A stretch of DNA of 64,000 bases. Origin: Marinobacter qingdaonensis (GTDB taxonomy: Bacteria; Pseudomonadota; Gammaproteobacteria; Pseudomonadales; Oleiphilaceae). The notes beneath the pieces are model-generated. The model had not been told where the DNA came from, did no database searches, and saw only the letters and a list, made by a program, of their open reading frames with translations. Location of the stretch: NCBI RefSeq assembly GCF_034555935.1, contig NZ_JAYDCJ010000003.1, positions 2,976,001 to 3,040,000 on the forward strand, in the 5' to 3' direction. Below are positions 1-9,562 of the stretch, piece by piece (within the stretch, counting starts at the first letter, position 1; the number at the start of each line of letters is the position of its first letter). The translations under genes and the position numbers were made by a program.

Positions 1-2102
1 CCGGCCGTGGAAAACAGCATGACTTCGGCGTCGCCCTCGGTGATCGCGGCGCCAATCAGGGTGTCGCCCTCATCCAGCGACAGCGCGATCAGGCCGCTGC
101 TGCGCGGACGGGAGAAGTTCGGCAGCGGGGTCTTCTTGACCACGCCGGCGGAGGTGGCCATGAGCACGAACTGGTCTTCCGGGTAGTCACGCACCGGCAG
201 GAAGGTGGTGATGCGCTCACCCTCGTCCAGCGGCAGGATATTAACCATCGGGCGACCACGGGACGCACGGCTGGCCCGGGGAATTTCAAACACGCGCAGC
301 CAGTACACCTTGCCGCGGTTGGAGAAGCACAGAATGGTGTCGTGGGAGTTGGCGACCAGCAGTTTCTCGACGAAATCCTCGTCCTTCATGGACGTGGCTG
401 CCTTGCCCCGGCCGCCACGACGCTGGGCCTGGTAGTCTTCGACCGCCTGGGTCTTGGCGTAGCCACTGTGGGAAATGGTGACCACCAGGTCTTCTTCGTC
501 GATCAAGTCGGCGATGGTCAGGTCCCGACGGGAGCTGGTGATCTCGGTCCGACGCTCGTCGCCGTAGTCGTTGACGATTTCCTGCAGCTCCTCGCGGATC
601 ACCTGCAGCAGACGCTCCGGGTCACCCAGGATGTCCAGCAGGTCGGCAATCTTCTCGAGGATTTCCTTGTACTCGTTCTGCAGTTTCTCGGTCTCCAGAC
701 CGGTCAGGCGGTGCAGGCGCAGATCCAGGATGGCCTGGGCTTGCTCGGGGGACAGGTGGTACAGACCGTCGCGAACGCCGTAGATTTCCGGCAGATCGTC
801 CGGACGACAGGCGTCCTCACCGGCACGCTCCAGCATCGCCATGACGTCACCGGGCGCCCAGCCCTTGTCCATCAGCTTTTCCTTGGCTTCGGCGGCGGAC
901 GGCGAGGCCTTGATCAGCTCGATGATTTCGTCGATGTTGGCCAGGGCAACGGTCAGGCCTTCGAGGATGTGGCCGCGCTCGCGCGCCTTGCGCAGCTCGT
1001 AGATGGTCCGGCGGGTCACCACTTCGCGGCGGTGGCGCACGAACGCATCCAGCATTTCCTTCAGGTTCAGGGTCTTGGGCTCGCCGTTGATCAGCGCGAC
1101 CATGTTGATGCCGAACACGGTTTCCAGCTGGGTCTGGGCGAACAGGTTGTTGATGATCACGTCCGGGTTTTCCCCACGACGCAGCTCGATCACCACCCGG
1201 ATGCCTTCCTTGTTGGACTCGTCCCGCAGCTCGGAGATGCCCTCAACGCGCTTCTCCTTGACCAGCTCGGCGATTTTCTCGATCAGGCGCGCCTTGTTGA
1301 GCTGATACGGCAGCTCGGTAATGATGATGGCGTCGCGGTTGGTCTTCTTGTCGTGCTCGATCTCGTGCCGGGCGCGGATGTAGATCCGGCCACGGCCAGT
1401 GCGGTAGGCCTCGACGATGCCGGCACGGCCGTTGATGATGCCCTGGGTCGGGAAGTCCGGGCCCGGAATGAATTCCATCAGCTCGTCGACGGTCAGGTCC
1501 GGGTTGTTGATCAGCTCCAGGCAACCGTTGACCACTTCGGTCAGGTTGTGGGGCGGAATGTTGGTGGCCATGCCCACGGCGATACCGGAGGAGCCGTTCA
1601 CCAGCAGGTTAGGCACCCGGGTCGGCAGTACGTCGGGGATGCGCTCGGTGCCGTCGTAGTTGTCGACGTAATCAACGGTTTCCTTGTCCAGATCCGCCAG
1701 CAGGGAGTGCGCGATCTTCTCCATGCGGATCTCGGTGTAACGCATGGCGGCGGCGTTGTCGCCATCGATGGAACCGAAGTTGCCCTGACCATCCACCAAC
1801 GGGTACCGCAGCGAGAACGGCTGAGCCATACGAACGATGGTGTCGTAAACCGCGGAGTCACCGTGCGGGTGGTATTTACCAATCACGTCACCGACCACAC
1901 GGGCCGACTTCTTGTAAGCCTTGTTCCAGTCGTTGTTCAGCTCGGACATGGCGAACAGAACGCGGCGATGCACCGGCTTGAGGCCATCCCTCACATCCGG
2001 CAGCGCCCGGCCCACGATGACGCTCATGGCGTAATCGAGGTAGGACTGCTTCAGCTCGTCTTCAATATTGACCGGCAGGATCTCTTTGGCTAACTCACCC
2101 AT
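1..2102 (-). CDS. gyrA: DNA gyrase subunit A (3' end outside window)
   Basis: Catalytic subunit of the type II topoisomerase that introduces negative supercoils. Reading from the ATG at 2102 the protein opens [18 protein letters not shown] and continues without a stop to the window edge, about 700 residues of the usual 850-880, so the C-terminal pinwheel domain is incomplete here. The quinolone-resistance region reads [14 protein letters not shown] (around 1840-1880), that is, the sensitive-type Ser and Asp. The catalytic tyrosine lies in AMRYTEIRM (around 1740). Only antisense ORFs are open on the opposite strand. The identification is certain; the reading frame is simply truncated by the window. 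Confidence 0.97.
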   Translation of the reverse strand, partial: MGELAKEILPVNIEDELKQSYLDYAMSVIVGRALPDVRDGLKPVHRRVLFAMSELNNDWNKAYKKSARVVGDVIGKYHPHGDSAVYDTIVRMAQPFSLRYPLVDGQGNFGSIDGDNAAAMRYTEIRMEKIAHSLLADLDKETVDYVDNYDGTERIPDVLPTRVPNLLVNGSSGIAVGMATNIPPHNLTEVVNGCLELINNPDLTVDELMEFIPGPDFPTQGIINGRAGIVEAYRTGRGRIYIRARHEIEHDKKTNRDAIIITELPYQLNKARLIEKIAELVKEKRVEGISELRDESNKEGIRVVIELRRGENPDVIINNLFAQTQLETVFGINMVALINGEPKTLNLKEMLDAFVRHRREVVTRRTIYELRKARERGHILEGLTVALANIDEIIELIKASPSAAEAKEKLMDKGWAPGDVMAMLERAGEDACRPDDLPEIYGVRDGLYHLSPEQAQAILDLRLHRLTGLETEKLQNEYKEILEKIADLLDILGDPERLLQVIREELQEIVNDYGDERRTEITSSRRDLTIADLIDEEDLVVTISHSGYAKTQAVEDYQAQRRGGRGKAATSMKDEDFVEKLLVANSHDTILCFSNRGKVYWLRVFEIPRASRASRGRPMVNILPLDEGERITTFLPVRDYPEDQFVLMATSAGVVKKTPLPNFSRPRSSGLIALSLDEGDTLIGAAITEGDAEVMLFSTA

Positions 2103-2183
2103 CGAGAAAGGTTCCTTTGCGTTATCTGGAAGTCGTGTCAGGGCCTTTTCCAGGCCCCCTAATTATTCTTCAACAAGCCGCCA

Positions 2184-2192
2184 AGTCTACCA
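2184..2192 (-). promoter_or_regulatory. Candidate extended -10 promoter of gyrA
   Basis: On the minus strand the sequence TGGTAGACT forms an extended -10 (TGn + TAGACT) about 80 nt upstream of the gyrA ATG. No good -35 sits at 17 nt, which is tolerated by extended -10 promoters. This is inferred from sequence only. Confidence 0.4.
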
Positions 2193-2228
2193 CAATCGCT
2201 CCCGTTCCGGGGCAACTGTGGGACAGCG

Positions 2229-3083
2229 TTAATCAAACACTACCGTCTTGTTTTCGTAGGTAATCACCCGATCCTCAATGTGGGAACGCAGGCCCCGGGC
2301 CAGCACGTTCTTTTCCACATCCTTACCCAGGCGCACCATGTCCTCGATGGAGTCGCTGTGGGTGATGCGGATGACGTCCTGTTCGATGATCGGCCCTTCG
2401 TCCAGATCCTGGGTGACGTAGTGGCAGGTGGCGCCGATCAGTTTCACGCCGCGGCTGTAGGCCTGGTGGTAGGGCCGGGCCCCGGCGAAGGACGGCAGGA
2501 AACTGTGATGAATATTGATGACCTTGCCTGCGTACCGGGCACACAGCTCGGCCGGCAGGATCTGCATGTAGCGGGCCAGCACCACCACGTCGGCCGCGTA
2601 CTGCTGGAACAGCTCGTCGATGTGGGCAAAGGCCTCGGCCTTGTTTTCCTTGCTGACCGGCACGTGGTGGTAGGGAATCTCGTGCCATTCCACCATGCGA
2701 CGCAGGTCGTCGTGGTTGGAGATCACCGCCACGATCTCGGCGTTCATCTCCTTGCTGTGCCAGCGATGCAGCAGGTCGGCCACGCAATGGGACTCCTTGC
2801 TGCACATGAGGATGACTTTCTTGGGCTGGGCGGAGTCGGCGATGTGCCAGTTCATGTTGAATTCGCGGGCAATGGGCTCGAACGCCGCCCGGAACTGGTC
2901 CAGACCAAAGGGAATGGAGCTGGCCTTGAGCTCGTGACGCATGAAGAACCAGCCGGTCTGGGTGTCCGAATGGTGGCTTGCCTCGGTTATCCAGCCGTTG
3001 TAGGTGGACAGAAAATTACTCACCTTGGCGACAATCCCGACCCGATCGGGGCAGGAAATCACAAGACGGTATGTGTGCTCCAT
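2229..3083 (-). CDS. purU: Formyltetrahydrofolate deformylase
   Basis: Hydrolyses 10-formyl-THF to formate and THF, balancing one-carbon pools and feeding formate to PurT. The 284-residue product has an N-terminal ACT domain (about 5-80, starting TYRLVISCPDRVGIVAKV) and a C-terminal formyltransferase fold (about 88-280). The catalytic Asn-His-Asp set is visible as NIHHSFLPSF (Asn190, His192) and QDLDEGPII (Asp226). Length matches the family. It is a single gene between gyrA (same strand) and the divergent ggt, with a 142-bp intergenic region on the ggt side. Identification is by strong family resemblance. Confidence 0.95.
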   Translation of the reverse strand: MEHTYRLVISCPDRVGIVAKVSNFLSTYNGWITEASHHSDTQTGWFFMRHELKASSIPFGLDQFRAAFEPIAREFNMNWHIADSAQPKKVILMCSKESHCVADLLHRWHSKEMNAEIVAVISNHDDLRRMVEWHEIPYHHVPVSKENKAEAFAHIDELFQQYAADVVVLARYMQILPAELCARYAGKVINIHHSFLPSFAGARPYHQAYSRGVKLIGATCHYVTQDLDEGPIIEQDVIRITHSDSIEDMVRLGKDVEKNVLARGLRSHIEDRVITYENKTVVFD

Positions 3084-3225
3084 GAAAGCCTTTCCTTAAC
3101 TGAAATCCGGGAAAGCAGGTGCGCAGGGGAATCGCTGGCGGCGAGTCGACAGGTTGACGGTACGCACCTATGAAAATGACCGGCTATCATAGCCTATCTG
3201 AACATCAGAAACGAGGAGTGCAGTC

Positions 3226-4989
3226 ATGGTCAGTGCCCCACCGCAGCAAAACCGAGAAACCCGCGTCAGCAGGCGCTCAGGCGGCCTCTGCGCCCTGGCC
3301 TTCCTGCTCGCCCTCACCGGCCCGACCGCCGCCCTCGCCCAGGCCATTCTCGAAGGCGAACGCTTTCACCCGGTCGTGGCCAAGCACGGCATGGTCGCCA
3401 CCAGCCACACCCTGGCCACCGAGGTTGCCCTGCAGGTCCTGAAGGACGGTGGCAACGCCGTCGACGCCGCGGTCACCGCCGGCTTCGCCCTGGCGGTGAC
3501 CCAGCCCCGGTCCGGCAATATCGGTGGCGGCGGCTTTATGCTGGTGGCCAAGGGCGACGGCAGCGCCCCCGAAGCCATTGATTACCGTGAAAAAGCCCCA
3601 GCGGCCGCCACCGAAACCATGTTTCAGGATGAGGCCGGAGAGGTGGTCCAGAACCGCAGCCGGTTTACCCACCTGGCGGCCGGTGTGCCCGGCACCGTGG
3701 CCGGGCTGGCGCTGGCGCTGGAGCGCCACGGCACCCTGACGCTCGACCAGGCGCTTGCGCCGGCGATCAAGCTGGCCCGGGAGGGCTTCATCGTGCCGCT
3801 GCGCTTCACCGAAGGACTGGAACAGGCCCGTGACCGGCTGGAGCGCTGGCCGGCCACACGGGCAACCTTCTATAAGGAGGATGGCAGCGCCTACCAACCG
3901 GGCGAGCGCTTTCGCCAGCCGGACCTGGCCGAGACCCTGCAGCGCATTGCCGATCAGGGCGTGAAAGGTTTTTACGAGGGCGACACCGCCCGCCTGATCG
4001 CCGAGGAAATGCAGCGCCACGGCGGACTCATTACCGAGCAGGACCTGAAGGCCTATGCGCCGGCAGTTCGAACGCCGGTGCATGGCAGCTATCGGGGTTA
4101 CGACATCTTTTCCATGTCACCGCCCTCCTCCGGCGGCACCCACATTGTCCAGATTCTCAATATCCTGGAGGGCTATCCGCTGGGGGACCATGGCCACAAT
4201 TCGGCCGACACCATCCACTTGATGGCCGAGGCCATGAAACTGGCCTACGCCGACCGGTCCCAGTACCTGGGTGACACCGATTACGTCACCGTGCCCCTGG
4301 ACGGCCTGACCAGCAAAGCCTACGCGGAGTCCCTGCGGGCTGACATCGACCCGAAACGGGCACGCCCGGCCAGCGACATTGGCCCCGGCGAACCGGCCGA
4401 CTACGAAAGCCCGGAAACCACCCATTTCTCGGTGGTGGACCGGTGGGGCAACGCGGTGTCCAACACCTACACCATCAACTTCAGCTACGGCTCGGGCATT
4501 ACCGTGGCGGGCGCCGGCTTCCTGCTCAACAACGAGATGGACGATTTCAGCGCCAAACCCGGCGTACCCAACGCCTACGGTCTGATCGGCGGCGAAGCCA
4601 ACAAGGTGGAGGCGGGCAAACGCATGCTGAGCTCCATGTCGCCCACCATCGTCCGCAAAGGCGACCGCAACGTGATCGTGACCGGTAGCCCGGGCGGCTC
4701 GCGCATCATCACCACCACCCTGCAGGTGATCCTGAACGTCATCGACCACGGCATGAACATCCAGACCGCGGTCAACGCCCCGCGCATTCACCACCAGTGG
4801 CTGCCCGACGAAATCCGCATCGAACAAGGCGTCAGCCCGGACACCATCCGGCTGCTGGAGCAGCGCGGCCACACCGTGGTCACCGATTCGGCGATGGGCG
4901 CCATTCAGAGTATTATGATTGGAGAGGACGGCACACTGTACGGCGGCGCCGACCCCAGGCGCAGCACCTCGTCCGCGAAGGGCTACTGA
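3226..4989 (+). CDS. ggt: Gamma-glutamyltranspeptidase
   Basis: Periplasmic Ntn-hydrolase that cleaves or transfers the gamma-glutamyl group of glutathione. The 587-residue precursor starts after a GAGGAG ribosome site and has a signal peptide ending near ALAQA (about residue 39). Self-processing is expected before the double threonine of ETTHFSVVD (Thr398), splitting large and small subunits. Downstream NNEMDDFS and the PGGSRIITT segment are typical small-subunit motifs. It is the first gene of a co-directional group with the YkoF-like gene and an FtsH-type protease, 36 nt from the next start. The substrate is inferred from the family. Confidence 0.95.
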   Translation: MVSAPPQQNRETRVSRRSGGLCALAFLLALTGPTAALAQAILEGERFHPVVAKHGMVATSHTLATEVALQVLKDGGNAVDAAVTAGFALAVTQPRSGNIGGGGFMLVAKGDGSAPEAIDYREKAPAAATETMFQDEAGEVVQNRSRFTHLAAGVPGTVAGLALALERHGTLTLDQALAPAIKLAREGFIVPLRFTEGLEQARDRLERWPATRATFYKEDGSAYQPGERFRQPDLAETLQRIADQGVKGFYEGDTARLIAEEMQRHGGLITEQDLKAYAPAVRTPVHGSYRGYDIFSMSPPSSGGTHIVQILNILEGYPLGDHGHNSADTIHLMAEAMKLAYADRSQYLGDTDYVTVPLDGLTSKAYAESLRADIDPKRARPASDIGPGEPADYESPETTHFSVVDRWGNAVSNTYTINFSYGSGITVAGAGFLLNNEMDDFSAKPGVPNAYGLIGGEANKVEAGKRMLSSMSPTIVRKGDRNVIVTGSPGGSRIITTTLQVILNVIDHGMNIQTAVNAPRIHHQWLPDEIRIEQGVSPDTIRLLEQRGHTVVTDSAMGAIQSIMIGEDGTLYGGADPRRSTSSAKGY

Positions 4990-5025
4990 GGCCGTCCCAA
5001 CGATTCAGCAACCGAGGAGGCGACC

Positions 5026-5274
5026 ATGTATTTGTCGGTCCAACTGAGCTGCTACCCGCTCAAAGACGACTACAAGCAACCGATCTGGGATCTCATCGCC
5101 CGCCTGGAGCAGACCGGGCTGGAAGTCTACCCGGGACGCATGAGCACCGAACTGTTCGGTGAGTACGATGAGGTCATGAAGGTACTGTCAGACACCATGA
5201 AATGGTCCTTCGAAACCTACGGCAAATCGGTATTCGTGGCCAAGATCATGGAGGGTGACCGGAGGCCCAAATGA
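5026..5274 (+). CDS. Small YkoF-related / thiamine-binding-like protein
   Basis: An 82-residue soluble protein beginning MYLSVQLSCYPL after an AGGAGG ribosome site. The pattern of a beta strand, PLKDDY, a helix, then MSTELFGEYDEVM and a final strand KSVFVAKI matches single-domain YkoF-related (PF07615-like) ferredoxin-fold proteins, some of which bind thiamine or hydroxymethylpyrimidine compounds. No membrane or signal segment is seen. It overlaps the following protease gene by four bases (ATGA), which implies translational coupling. The ligand is unknown; family assignment is from memory of the motif pattern. Confidence 0.7.
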   Translation: MYLSVQLSCYPLKDDYKQPIWDLIARLEQTGLEVYPGRMSTELFGEYDEVMKVLSDTMKWSFETYGKSVFVAKIMEGDRRPK

Positions 5275-7178
5275 CCGACCCGGACGAGCCTGGAGGCCGG
5301 AAACCGCCGGATTCCCCGCGGCCGGTCATACCCAACCAGTACTCCTTCCTGTGGCTGAGTGCGGCCATCTTCCTGATGGTGCTCTGGCTGCAGGACCAGC
5401 GCCAGCCGCAACTGCAGGAGCTGGCCTACTCCGAGTTCAAGACCGCCGTCACCAACGAGCAGGTGGCGTCGGTCACCCTCCACAACGAAACCATCACCGG
5501 GCAATTCACCGACAGCGGCGCCAGCCGTTTCAGCGCCGAGCCCGGCAGCCAGGACGGCAGCGCCGGCTTCCACACCGTGCGCCCGCCCATGGACGACCCC
5601 GCCCTGCTGGAACTGCTGGAAGCCTACGAAGTCACCATTCGGGCCCAGCCCTCCGGGCTGCCCTGGTGGCAGGAGATGATCCGCGGCTTCCTGCCCTGGA
5701 TCCTGTTGCTGGCCCTGATGTTCTGGTTCTGGGGCATCGCCCAGCGCCGCATCAGCCAGGGTGGCGGTCCCTTCGACTACGGCAAGTCCAAGGCCCGACT
5801 GGCGCGCAAGGAAACCTCGACCACCACCCTGGACGACGTTGCCGGCATAGAGTCGGCGAAACGGGAAATCACCGAAATCATCGACTTTCTCAAATCGCCG
5901 CAGAAATACCGGGCCCTGGGGGCCGAGATGCCCAAGGGGGTGCTGCTGGTAGGCCCGCCCGGGACCGGGAAAACCCTGCTGGCCCGGGCCATTGCCGGCG
6001 AGGCGGACGTGCCCTTCTTCAGCATCAGCGCCTCGGAATTCATCGAGATGTTCGTCGGAGTCGGCGCCGCCCGGGTGCGGGACATGTTCCTGACTGCGCG
6101 CAAGGAGGCGCCGGCGCTGATTTTCATCGATGAACTGGATGCCATCGGGCGCTCCCGGGGCACCGGCCTGGGCGGCGGCCACGACGAGCGGGAGCAGACC
6201 CTGAACCAGATCCTGACCGAAATGGACGGCTTTGAGCCCCACGAGAACATCCTGGTGCTGGCCGCCACCAACCGTCCCGATGTGCTCGACAGCGCCCTGC
6301 TCCGGCCCGGCCGGTTCGATCGCAAGATCACCCTGGACCGCCCGCACAAGGAGGCCCGGGCCGCCATCCTCAAGGTCCACGCCCGCAAGGTGCCGCTGGC
6401 CGAGGACGTGAATCTGGAGCAGCTGGCCGCCCGCACCATCGGTTTTTCCGGCGCGGACCTGAAAAACCTGGTGAACGAAGCCGCCCTGACGGCGGCCCGG
6501 GAAGACCTGGAGGAAGTCACCGCCCACTGCTTCGAAGTGGCCCGGGACCGGATCATCCTGGGCGAGGAGCGCGACGCCCACCTGTCGCCCGAGGAGCGGG
6601 AGGCGGTGGCCTACCACGAATGCGGCCACGCCATCATGGCCTATTACCTGCCCAAGGCCGACCCGCTTACCAAAATCACCATCATTCCCCACGGCATGGC
6701 CATGGGCGTCACCGAGCAGACTCCGAAAGACGATCAATACACCTACACCGAGAGCTATCTGAAAGATCGCATCAAGGTGATGCTGGGCGGCCGCTCCGCC
6801 GAGAAGATCGTGTACGGCGAGGTCAGTACCGGGGCCCAGAACGACCTCAAGGAAGCCACCGCCCTGGTCCGCCGGATGATTGGCCAATGGGGTATGAGCG
6901 AGAAGATTGGCCCCCTGGGACTCAGCATCGGTGAGGAGCACGTGTTCCTGGGACGGGAAATGGGGCTGCCCCGGGAATTCAGCGAGAAGATGGCGGAGTT
7001 GATCGATGCGGAAATCCAGGCCCAGTTGCTGGCGCTGGAGAAAGCGACGGTGGAGTTTTTGACCGAGCATCGGGAGCAGCTGGAAGCCCTGGCCCAAGCG
7101 GTGCTCAAACAGGAAACCCTGTCGTCCGAGGAAATTGAGCAGGTCCTGCGCGAGGTCGATGCCCGCAAGATCGCCTGA
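5271..7178 (+). CDS. FtsH-family ATP-dependent zinc metalloprotease
   Basis: Membrane-anchored AAA+ protease. The 635-residue protein has two membrane segments (about 24-42 and 142-160) flanking a small periplasmic domain. These are followed by Walker A GPPGTGKT (about 228), Walker B IFIDELDAIG, the second region of homology ending RPGRFDRK, and the zinc site HECGH (449-453). The C-terminal end is shorter than that of housekeeping FtsH and ends in a charged helix. Housekeeping ftsH normally lies next to rlmE/folP, so this copy, linked to ggt, is probably a paralog. Substrates cannot be read from the sequence. The start is set by the ATGA overlap with the preceding gene. Confidence 0.93.
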   Translation: MTDPDEPGGRKPPDSPRPVIPNQYSFLWLSAAIFLMVLWLQDQRQPQLQELAYSEFKTAVTNEQVASVTLHNETITGQFTDSGASRFSAEPGSQDGSAGFHTVRPPMDDPALLELLEAYEVTIRAQPSGLPWWQEMIRGFLPWILLLALMFWFWGIAQRRISQGGGPFDYGKSKARLARKETSTTTLDDVAGIESAKREITEIIDFLKSPQKYRALGAEMPKGVLLVGPPGTGKTLLARAIAGEADVPFFSISASEFIEMFVGVGAARVRDMFLTARKEAPALIFIDELDAIGRSRGTGLGGGHDEREQTLNQILTEMDGFEPHENILVLAATNRPDVLDSALLRPGRFDRKITLDRPHKEARAAILKVHARKVPLAEDVNLEQLAARTIGFSGADLKNLVNEAALTAAREDLEEVTAHCFEVARDRIILGEERDAHLSPEEREAVAYHECGHAIMAYYLPKADPLTKITIIPHGMAMGVTEQTPKDDQYTYTESYLKDRIKVMLGGRSAEKIVYGEVSTGAQNDLKEATALVRRMIGQWGMSEKIGPLGLSIGEEHVFLGREMGLPREFSEKMAELIDAEIQAQLLALEKATVEFLTEHREQLEALAQAVLKQETLSSEEIEQVLREVDARKIA

Positions 7179-7191
7179 CCTCCCTGTCAGG

Positions 7192-7214
7192 CCGGCCGGT
7201 CAGACACCGGCCGG
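7192..7214. terminator. GC stem-loop between convergent genes
   Basis: A 9-bp perfect stem (7192-7200 with 7206-7214, CCGGCCGGT and its complement) with a 5-nt loop lies in the 53-bp gap between the protease gene and the convergent GST gene. There is no T-run, so it is a weak or Rho-assisted terminator at best. Confidence 0.4.
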
Positions 7215-7231
7215 CGGAGAGGAATCGGGGA

Positions 7232-8113
7232 TCAGGAATGCCCCAGGGTGGCGGCCAGCTTGTCCTCGGTACGGTTCTCGAAATCGGACGCGTCGTGCCG
7301 TTCGTGCAACTGCTCCTCCGGCTCGCCCCAGGTCCGGTTGACCATGCGCCCGCGCTGGACCGCCGGCCGGTGGGCAATTTCGTCGGTCCACCGCAACACA
7401 TTGGTGTAGGTGTGGGCTTCGAGGAATTCCGCGGCGTCGTAGACCTTGTTGGTCACCAGCGCGCCGTACCAGGGCCAGATCGCCATGTCGGCAATGGTGT
7501 ACTCATCCCCGGCAATGAACTGGTTGTTGGCCAACTGACGGTCCAGCACATCCAGCTGACGCTTCACTTCCATGGTGTAGCGGTTGATGGGGTACTCGTA
7601 CTTTTCCGGGGCGTAGGCGTAGAAATGGCCAAAGCCGCCGCCCAGCATGGGCGCGCTGCCCATCTGCCAGAACAGCCAGTTCAGGGTCTCGGTGCGCTTG
7701 GCCAGGTCCTTGGGCAGGAAGGCGTCGAACTTTTCCGCCAGGTACAACAGGATCGACCCCGATTCGAACACCCGAATGGCCGGATCGGTGCTGCGGTCCA
7801 CCAGGGCCGGGATCTTGGAGTTGGGGTTTACCTCGACAAAGCCGCTGCCGAACTGGTCGCCATCGCCGATCTTGATGGGATACGCGTCGTATTCCGCCCC
7901 CTGCTTACCCAGCTCCAGCAGCTCTTCGAGCATCACCGTGACCTTGACACCGTTGGGCGTGGCGAGGGAGTACAACTGCAGGGGGTTGTCGCCAACCGGC
8001 AGCGCCTTGTCGTGGGTCGCGCCGGCGATCGGCCGGTTGATCTTGGCGAAGGTTCCGCCACTCTCGGCCTCCCATTTCCAGACCTTTGGCGGTGTGTAGG
8101 TGGGGTCACTCAT
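7232..8113 (-). CDS. yghU: Glutathione-dependent disulfide-bond oxidoreductase (YghU type)
   Basis: Glutathione-transferase-fold enzyme of the Nu class; E. coli YghU reduces organic disulfides and hydroperoxides with two bound glutathiones. The 293-residue product begins MSDPTYTPPKVWKWE and carries NPNSKIPALVD and ESGSILLYLAEKF in the thioredoxin-like domain, followed by an all-helical domain. The ATG at 8113 was chosen because GAGGAG lies just upstream. A longer ORF exists but adds an unlikely leader. It stands alone, convergent with the FtsH-type gene. Its partner may be the glutathione pool that ggt also acts on; that is inference. Confidence 0.92.
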   Translation of the reverse strand: MSDPTYTPPKVWKWEAESGGTFAKINRPIAGATHDKALPVGDNPLQLYSLATPNGVKVTVMLEELLELGKQGAEYDAYPIKIGDGDQFGSGFVEVNPNSKIPALVDRSTDPAIRVFESGSILLYLAEKFDAFLPKDLAKRTETLNWLFWQMGSAPMLGGGFGHFYAYAPEKYEYPINRYTMEVKRQLDVLDRQLANNQFIAGDEYTIADMAIWPWYGALVTNKVYDAAEFLEAHTYTNVLRWTDEIAHRPAVQRGRMVNRTWGEPEEQLHERHDASDFENRTEDKLAATLGHS

Positions 8114-8271
8114 ATCAAACTCCTCTGCTGTCGAGCCGGGACCGCGCCGGTGCGCCATCCTGCGTAATTGCTGTAAGTCATACGCCGCTTAACGGGCGAA
8201 AGACCATCGACACTCCTCTTGCCGGTATCTCCCAGTTATTGGGCCGATACCGCCGTAATCAACAATCCCCT

Positions 8272-8279
8272 GCTATAGT
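8272..8279 (+). promoter_or_regulatory. Candidate extended -10 promoter for DUF4398 operon
   Basis: TGCTATAGT gives an extended -10 hexamer TATAGT about 83 nt upstream of the lipoprotein start at 8362. The region 8114-8361 otherwise holds only the divergent leaders. No strong -35 is visible. Confidence 0.4.
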
Positions 8280-8361
8280 TACTTTCAGTGGTTTTACACT
8301 CTTTCACAATCCCGTTCCTGCCGCTGGTCGGCGGCGCTACCGGAGACAAGGGAGTTTCCCC

Positions 8362-8739
8362 ATGAAGCCGCAAACCCTCATGCTACGCCCGCTCCTGGCT
8401 CTGGGCCTGAGTGCCGCGTTGATCGCCTGCGCCGGTCCCGGCCCGAGACCCGACAGCCAACTGCAAATTGCTGAATCCTCCATCCAGCAGGCCGAAGCCT
8501 CGGACGCGCGCAAGTTTAACCCGGTCCTGCTGAACCAGGCCCAGAACCGGGTGGCCGACGCCAAGGAGATGATGGACCGCGAAGCCTACGGCCAAGCCAA
8601 GCGATTGCTGGAGAAAGCCGCCGTGGATGCACAACTGGCGGCGGCGCGCTCTGAGACCGAAAAAGCCCAACGCGCGGTGGCGGAAATCAATCGCAGTATC
8701 CGTGAGCTGGAAGCCCAGCTCGAGTCCAACCAACCCTGA
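8362..8739 (+). CDS. DUF4398 lipoprotein
   Basis: A 125-residue envelope lipoprotein with signal peptide and lipobox LIAC (Cys about residue 23), followed by a helical, coiled-coil-prone body rich in Ala, Gln and Glu. The family (DUF4398) has no firm function but is regularly paired with OmpA-type lipoproteins, as here, with 19 nt between genes. The ATG at 8362 follows AAGGGAG; a longer upstream frame lacks this signal. An envelope-spacing or peptidoglycan-linking role is inferred from the neighbour rather than from any motif in this protein. Confidence 0.85.
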   Translation: MKPQTLMLRPLLALGLSAALIACAGPGPRPDSQLQIAESSIQQAEASDARKFNPVLLNQAQNRVADAKEMMDREAYGQAKRLLEKAAVDAQLAAARSETEKAQRAVAEINRSIRELEAQLESNQP

Positions 8740-8758
8740 GCCCGACAAGGAGATTGAG

Positions 8759-9547
8759 ATGATGACTCGCAGACTATCCCTCAGCATCGCGGTCGGGCTG
8801 ATTACCCTGATGACCGGCTGTGCCAGCTCGCCGCCCTACAACGCCAGCCTCGACCAGGCCCGGGCAAAGTACCAAAGCCTGGAGGAGAATCCGGACGTGG
8901 CCCGCAGCGGCGCCAGCCAACTGCGCGCCGCCAAGCTCCAGATTGACCGCGCCGAACGACTGCTGGCAGAGGATGAGGAGGTGACGGACGTTGAACACGC
9001 CGCCTACCTCGCCAACCGGCATGCGGAAATCGCCGAGCAGCAAGGCATGCGCGCCGCGCTGGAGGCCGAGGTGGACACCGCCGAGGAGCGTCGACGGCAG
9101 ATCATGTTGCAGGTGAAAACCAACGAAGCGGAGGCCCTGCGGGCCCAGATGGCCGCCATGCAGGCGGAGCAGACCGAACGTGGCATGGTCCTGACCCTGG
9201 GCGATGTGCTGTTCGACCTCAACGAGGCCGAGCTGAAAGCCTCCGGGGAGCGCACGGTGGCGCGCCTTGCCGATTTCCTGATGAAGTACGAAAACCGGCG
9301 GGTTCGGGTCGAAGGCTACACCGACAGCACCGGCGACGAGGCCTACAACCAGCGTCTGTCAGAGCGCCGCGCCATGGCCGTATACGAGGCTCTGCTGAAC
9401 ATGGGCATATCCAGCGCCCGGGTTGAGGTGGAAGGCTACGGCGAGGCCTATCCGGTCGCCAACAACAGCACCAGCTCCGGCCGCCAGCAAAACCGCCGGG
9501 TCGAGATCGTGATTTCCGACGAAACCGGCCAGATCGAGACCCGCTGA
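8759..9547 (+). CDS. DUF4398-OmpA fusion lipoprotein
   Basis: A 262-residue outer-membrane lipoprotein. The signal peptide ends with lipobox MTGC; residues about 30-130 form an Ala/Glu-rich helical region resembling the DUF4398 domain of the preceding gene. Residues about 145-255 are an OmpA C-terminal domain with EGYTDSTGDEAYNQRLSERRA and QNRRVEIVI, the peptidoglycan (diaminopimelate)-binding signature. The start is the first of two ATGs after AAGGAGATTGAG. It is cotranscribed with the preceding lipoprotein. Expected role: tethering the outer membrane to peptidoglycan. Confidence 0.92.
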   Translation: MMTRRLSLSIAVGLITLMTGCASSPPYNASLDQARAKYQSLEENPDVARSGASQLRAAKLQIDRAERLLAEDEEVTDVEHAAYLANRHAEIAEQQGMRAALEAEVDTAEERRRQIMLQVKTNEAEALRAQMAAMQAEQTERGMVLTLGDVLFDLNEAELKASGERTVARLADFLMKYENRRVRVEGYTDSTGDEAYNQRLSERRAMAVYEALLNMGISSARVEVEGYGEAYPVANNSTSSGRQQNRRVEIVISDETGQIETR

Positions 9548-9562
9548 TGCGGGCCTCCTGGA

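Noticed and set aside
342..2093. Long plus-strand ORF of 583 codons opposite gyrA
   Set aside because: It is the antisense shadow of gyrA; high GC makes the opposite frame open. It has no known domain and a poor start signal.
5217..7097. Minus-strand ORF of 626 codons opposite the FtsH-type gene
   Set aside because: Low-complexity, shadow of a certain protease gene.
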